In this document: positions 5,997 to 8,547 of the stretch, piece by piece | Position numbering within the stretch: position 1 is the stretch's first letter | Layout: the number at the start of each line of letters is the position of its first letter | NCBI GenBank assembly: GCA_035504095.1 | Contig: DATJSN010000088.1 | Coordinates: forward strand, 1 to 8,547 | Direction: 5' to 3' | DNA length: 8,547 nucleotides | Source of the DNA: DATJSN01 sp035504095 | GTDB lineage: Bacteria; Planctomycetota; Phycisphaerae; WQYP01 | The notes under the pieces: model-generated | Database searches by the model: none | Seen by the model: the letters and a program-made list of their open reading frames with translations, nothing else | What the model was told of the DNA's origin: nothing | Position numbers and translations under genes: made by a program

Positions 5997-7181
5997 CTAT
6001 TGATTGGATTGGGGATTGCCCGGCCCTGCATTCTGCAGACTGCCGGGTGGAAAAATGCCATTAACCGCCGCCTGCCCGCTGACCTGGATAGCGCTCACGC
6101 CGTCTCCCAGGTCCATCATGATCAGCGATCCGTCGGAACCGAACCAGAACGAATAAGCGGGAATGTCGTAACGGAGCAACTCCACTTTCCACGCCATACG
6201 AACCACTCCGCCTATGGAAATTTTGTCCTCTCCGTGAGTTGCCAGTACGCAACCGGGCTGCGTGGCCAGATTCTGCGGCGTAATTTCCGCCACGGGCAAA
6301 ACGATTCCCGGTTTATGCGGCAGCGCGGCGGCCAGCACGCACAGGGCCGGCGTCGGTATGGCGCCAGGCAGAGTTTCAAAACTTTCCGCGGCCGTTTGGT
6401 CGTTGGTTTTGGCGTAAAGTTGCCGGCCGTCCTGAGCAAGAATAATTTGGCCTGGGCCTGATGACCACACCGCGTCGCTAAATTCAAACGGCAGGGTTGA
6501 ATGATTATCTCCCGTCTGAAATTCGATATGCCAGGCCTGGGGCAGCAGCGGCCCGCCGGCCGGCGCAGCAAAGTCCCAATCCAGCGATCCGTCAGTGCCG
6601 CCATTGATTGTCAGGTGCAGGGCTCCGCATGCATCCTGGTTTGAATCAAAAACCAGAAACCACATATCGTGTCCGACGGCCTGGCCGGGCTGAGGTTCAA
6701 TGGTGGGCACCTGATTCCACATCAGGTCAAAGTCTTTACGCGGCGTAGCGGGCGGATTCAGCGGAACGGGCATGCCGGCGGTTACGCTTATCATCTCCAG
6801 ACTTAAAACAGAATTTGGAACGCGCAGTGTTAAATTGGTCTGGCCGCGGGCGATAAGCAAATTCAGTGCGTCGTTTTTGGCGAATTGTGCCGCCAGATCG
6901 GCCTGTGTGCTGATGCTTTTGCCGTCCGCGCGCATAATCACATCGCCAGGCCGCAGGCCGCATTCCGTAATTTCCGTCGGCAATTCCACGCTCACGAGCA
7001 TGACACCATCGGCTGGCGGCCGGCGCAAAGCGGAAAGCACATTTTCATACGCTTGCTGAAGCGGCGGTGGTGCAGCCGAATCAGCCGTGGCGGAAGAGTT
7101 AAACGCCGCAGGCAAAACAAGCGCAGCGAGTGCGACATAAAACCATTTAGCCATAGATGTTAGCCGTTTAGCGGACATCAT
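5997..7181 (-). CDS. Secreted PDZ-domain protein with unrecognised C-terminal region
   Basis: 394 residues from the ATG at 7181. A second ATG at 7154 (MAKWFYVALAALVLPAAF) gives a tidier signal peptide and avoids the 14-bp overlap with the upstream gene. Neither start has a strong ribosome-binding site. After the signal peptide (to about residue 33) there is a PDZ-like domain at about 58-121 (DGVMLVSV, then CGLRPGDVIMRADGKSI at 74-90, then LNLLIARGQTNLTLRVP). That pattern is typical of the substrate- or tail-binding PDZ of envelope proteases such as HtrA. No protease domain accompanies it. Residues 150-370 are beta-rich with no family I recognise. The segment RMAWKVELLRYDIPAYSFWF followed by GSDGSLIMM (328-356) resembles the strand pattern of periplasmic beta-sheet domains. 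The tail is Gly/Asn/Gln/Pro-rich. It probably acts as a periplasmic binding or adaptor protein. It is co-oriented with DUF89 (10-bp gap) and the GNAT gene. Confidence 0.72.
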   Translation of the reverse strand: MMSAKRLTSMAKWFYVALAALVLPAAFNSSATADSAAPPPLQQAYENVLSALRRPPADGVMLVSVELPTEITECGLRPGDVIMRADGKSISTQADLAAQFAKNDALNLLIARGQTNLTLRVPNSVLSLEMISVTAGMPVPLNPPATPRKDFDLMWNQVPTIEPQPGQAVGHDMWFLVFDSNQDACGALHLTINGGTDGSLDWDFAAPAGGPLLPQAWHIEFQTGDNHSTLPFEFSDAVWSSGPGQIILAQDGRQLYAKTNDQTAAESFETLPGAIPTPALCVLAAALPHKPGIVLPVAEITPQNLATQPGCVLATHGEDKISIGGVVRMAWKVELLRYDIPAYSFWFGSDGSLIMMDLGDGVSAIQVSGQAAVNGIFPPGSLQNAGPGNPQSNQ

Positions 7182-7626
7182 CGGTCAGGGGTTTTTCGAA
7201 TTGGATCAACAGGTCGCTGCGCATGGAATCCCAGCGCGTGCCGACGACGTCAAATTCCATGGCCACGGCCAGATGAACCATGGCCCGGTGGCGGTTGAGG
7301 GCTTCAAAGCGCGCGAATTCATAGCCGTGGTTTTTCGCCCATTCGTTTTGCGATTCAATGAGCTGCCGGCCGATGCTTTTGCGGCGAAAATCGGCATGCA
7401 CGCCGACCAGCCAACTGTAAAAAACCAGCGGCTTAAGCTCAAATCCAATGCAGAACCCGACCGGGCGGTTATCCAGCGTGGCCAGCATCACCAGGACGTT
7501 GTATCGGCCCTGAAAACGACGGCGAAAGTAATTTTCATTCTCCGGCGGGCGAAAAACCTGGTTATACAGCTCTACGATCACCGGGAGCTGTGATTCCGTG
7601 ACAATTGTGATATCAGCCTGTGCCAT
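7168..7626 (-). CDS. GNAT family N-acetyltransferase
   Basis: 152 residues from the ATG at 7626. The frame is open to a TTG at 7662, but the ATG begins directly before the first GNAT strand (ADITIVTESQLPVIVELYNQ). The fold order is readable: strand 1 and helix 1-2 (5-40), strands VLVMLATLDNRPVGFCIGFE (44-63) and YSWLVGVHADFRR (70-82), then the acetyl-CoA pyrophosphate loop RRKSIGRQL (81-89). In that loop the usual R-x-x-G-x-G has Ser in place of the first Gly. Next come the helix to about 99, the strand FARFEAL (104-110), and N111 with AMVHLAVAMEFDVVGTR (115-131), the usual C-terminal helix/strand. It would transfer an acetyl group from CoA to an amine; the acceptor is unknown. It is the first gene of the - strand run, and its stop overlaps the longer start of the PDZ gene by 14 bp. 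No strong ribosome-binding site is seen. Confidence 0.82.
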   Translation of the reverse strand: MAQADITIVTESQLPVIVELYNQVFRPPENENYFRRRFQGRYNVLVMLATLDNRPVGFCIGFELKPLVFYSWLVGVHADFRRKSIGRQLIESQNEWAKNHGYEFARFEALNRHRAMVHLAVAMEFDVVGTRWDSMRSDLLIQFEKPLTDDVR

Positions 7627-7721
7627 AATCGCGCACCAACCACCAAATGTTCGATCCTTCAACCATCAGGACACCAGCTTTAGGCGGCCATTTTCGTTGA
7701 ACCCGTCCGGAAAATTAAGAC

Positions 7722-7741
7722 TTTCCAGAGGGGTCTGGGAA
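7722..7741. repeat. Small imperfect hairpin in divergent intergenic region
   Basis: TTCCAGA (7723-7729) can pair with TCTGGGAA (7734-7741) with one bulged G, around a GGGG loop. It sits between the divergent GNAT and membrane-protein genes. No T-tract follows on either strand, so it is not a terminator. Function is unknown. Confidence 0.25.
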
Positions 7742-7783
7742 ACTCATGAAATAATAGCCGAAGCTGGGATGCGATCAAAGTAG

Positions 7784-7819
7784 CCGGATAATGAACCAGA
7801 CTGCTCATTGGTCATCCGG
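7784..7819. repeat. Imperfect inverted repeat upstream of the 99-aa membrane protein gene
   Basis: CCGGAT (7784-7789) is matched by ATCCGG (7814-7819). Inner segments TGAACCA and TGGTC extend the symmetry with bulges around a roughly 10-nt loop. It lies 57-92 bp upstream of the next + strand start codon and overlaps the possible -35 region. It could be an operator, or a hairpin in a longer leader transcript. Confidence 0.3.
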
Positions 7820-7836
7820 AATGGAAGGATTAAAAT
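7808..7836 (+). promoter_or_regulatory. Weak candidate promoter for the 99-aa membrane protein gene
   Basis: TTGGTC (7808-7813) and TAAAAT (7831-7836) are separated by 17 nt, an acceptable sigma70-like spacing. The -35 box is poor. The implied start site would leave a leader of about 30 nt carrying the AAAGG ribosome-binding site. Confidence 0.28.
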
Positions 7837-7875
7837 ACACATGGAAATTGGCAGCGAAGAGAAGAAAGGCATCAC

Positions 7876-8175
7876 ATGGACGCCGGAATTATCGGAGCGA
7901 TTTTGGGCAGCGCTATTGGCATTTTGGGCGGGGTTATCGGGACGTATTTTAGCATTAAAAATACCAAAGGCCCTCGTGAACGCGCCTTCATAATTAAAGC
8001 GAGCGTCATCTGCTGGATTTTCATCCTCGCCTTCCTTGTCTGCATGTACCTGCTTCCCGGCATTTATAAAGCTTCTCTCATGCTGGTATACATCATGGTT
8101 CTCCCAGCGGGAATTCTGTTGTGGAATAAGAAACAGAAACAAATATATCTTGAGGAATCGAAACACAACACTTGA
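7876..8175 (+). CDS. Small integral membrane protein with glycine zipper, unknown function
   Basis: 99 residues, no family I can name. Three hydrophobic segments are visible: 4-24, 38-60 and 65-83. The first carries glycines at 7, 11, 15 and 19 (plus 4, 18 and 22), a GxxxGxxxGxxxG glycine zipper that favours tight helix packing or oligomerisation. A basic loop (about 28-36, KNTKGPRER) separates segments 1 and 2, and the C-terminal tail is charged (KKQKQ...EESK). By the positive-inside rule, loop 1 and the tail would not share a side of the membrane in a simple three-helix model unless segment 3 is not a true span. The ATG at 7876 has AAAGG about 6 nt upstream. A GTG/ATG frame overlapping it (7808 or 7841 to 7993) lacks the hydrophobic pattern and is taken as a shadow. 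It stands divergent from the GNAT operon and is followed by another + strand gene. Confidence 0.7.
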   Translation: MDAGIIGAILGSAIGILGGVIGTYFSIKNTKGPRERAFIIKASVICWIFILAFLVCMYLLPGIYKASLMLVYIMVLPAGILLWNKKQKQIYLEESKHNT

Positions 8176-8266
8176 TGCATTACCGTTGACATAAACCCAG
8201 CCGCCCGCAGGCATCATTACAACGTGCAAATTCCCGCTTAAAACGTACGATATTCTGACCAATCGT

Positions 8267-8272
8267 TATAAT
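8267..8272 (+). promoter_or_regulatory. Candidate -10 box for the gene at the right edge
   Basis: A perfect TATAAT lies 22 nt before the ATG at 8295 and about 10 nt before the strong GGAGG ribosome-binding site. No good -35 hexamer is seen at 16-18 nt, so an extended or activator-dependent promoter would be needed. Confidence 0.35.
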
Positions 8273-8282
8273 CCGCGGCAAT

Positions 8283-8287
8283 GGAGG
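8283..8287 (+). promoter_or_regulatory. Strong Shine-Dalgarno site GGAGG
   Basis: GGAGG is followed by 7 nt and then the ATG at 8295. It is the best ribosome-binding site in the window and fixes the start of the last gene. Confidence 0.7.
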
Positions 8288-8294
8288 TTTGGTC

Positions 8295-8547
8295 ATGCGA
8301 GTTAAATTACACCGAATGCTGACTCCAATTCTTGGCGTCCTATTTTTATCAAGTTCCATTACCGCCGTTGGCCAAAACAGCACCGCAACTTCGACCAGTA
8401 ACCAGATCACCGTTAACGTCGCGGTGGTCACGGAGACGCGCGGCGAAATTATTGCCCCCGATCACCATCCCTATGTGGCGGCCTTAAACCCGCCGGAATT
8501 AACTGTGATTTTGCAGGTGATCGGCAAGGTGCTCAAAGATCCGCATT
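8295..8547 (+). CDS. Secreted protein of unknown function, N-terminal part (3' end outside window)
   Basis: 84 complete codons are present with no stop before the window edge. The N-terminus (MRVKLHRMLTPILGVLFLSS then SITAVGQ) has a basic start, a hydrophobic core and a small-residue cleavage region, so it looks like a Sec signal peptide ending near residue 25-27. A Ser/Thr/Asn/Gln-rich linker follows (28-38). Then comes the start of a beta-rich domain with alternating hydrophobic residues (ITVNVAVVTETRGEIIAP, 38-55) and LTVILQVIGKVL (70-81). I do not recognise the family from this fragment. The start is well supported by GGAGG 7 nt upstream and a TATAAT further up. It is co-oriented with the membrane-protein gene but separated by 119 bp, so it is probably a separate transcription unit. 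Confidence 0.72.
   Translation, partial: MRVKLHRMLTPILGVLFLSSSITAVGQNSTATSTSNQITVNVAVVTETRGEIIAPDHHPYVAALNPPELTVILQVIGKVLKDPH

Noticed and set aside
7627..7662. TTG start extending the GNAT protein by 12 residues
   Set aside because: The extension has no family similarity and an ATG sits directly before the first GNAT strand.
7808..7993. 61-codon + strand frame (ATG option at 7841) overlapping the start of the membrane-protein gene
   Set aside because: A GGAAGG lies upstream of the ATG, but spacing is long and the peptide has no clear features. A translated leader remains possible but unsupported.
8186..8191. Perfect TTGACA as a -35 box for the last gene
   Set aside because: No acceptable -10 box lies 16-18 nt downstream, and the TATAAT at 8267 is far too distant.
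7744..8262. 172-codon - strand frame overlapping the membrane-protein gene
   Set aside because: It is antisense to the 99-aa gene, which has a better start signal and membrane pattern. The 172-aa translation shows no coherent domain.
8180..8431. 83-codon - strand frame opposite the last gene
   Set aside because: It is antisense to the frame with GGAGG and a signal peptide; no supporting features.

Overview
This is a bacterial chromosomal window of moderate GC content (about 53-55% by eye). It is densely coded and shows no tRNA, rRNA, CRISPR array, transposase or integrase. The gene content (secreted sulfatase and GH79 glycosidase, a futalosine-type menaquinone gene set, a PANK4-like DUF89 phosphatase, and small membrane or secreted proteins of unknown family) suggests a heterotrophic member of the PVC group, perhaps Planctomycetota (Phycisphaerae-like) or Verrucomicrobiota. 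That assignment is an inference from gene repertoire only.

Left part (1-2056): the 3' end of a sulfatase gene on the + strand converges with a complete secreted GH79 glycoside hydrolase gene on the - strand. The 243-bp space between them holds short degenerate repeats. The pair suggests cleavage of sulfated, uronic-acid-containing polysaccharides outside the cytoplasm.

Centre (2194-7626): seven genes run on the - strand. In transcription order they are a GNAT acetyltransferase, a secreted PDZ-domain protein, a DUF89 phosphatase, UbiE/MenG, a small Cys/His protein, UbiX and a UbiA-family prenyltransferase (MqnP-like). The last four overlap or nearly abut and form a quinone-biosynthesis cluster. 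MqnP attaches the polyprenyl chain to the naphthoate ring, UbiX makes the prenylated flavin used by a UbiD-type decarboxylase (not in this window), and UbiE/MenG methylates the demethylmenaquinone. A 70-bp AT-rich gap with two TATAAT hexamers precedes ubiE and may carry an internal promoter. A GC-rich hairpin lies downstream of mqnP.

Right part (7627-8547): a 249-bp divergent intergenic region with small inverted repeats leads to a 99-residue membrane protein with a glycine zipper. After another gap, the 5' end of a secreted-protein gene runs off the window.

No clearly new multi-gene system is visible. The best candidates for undescribed biology are the small CxxC/HxxxC protein embedded in the menaquinone operon, the stand-alone PANK4-type DUF89 phosphatase next to it, the secreted PDZ protein with an unrecognised C-terminal region, and the glycine-zipper membrane protein.
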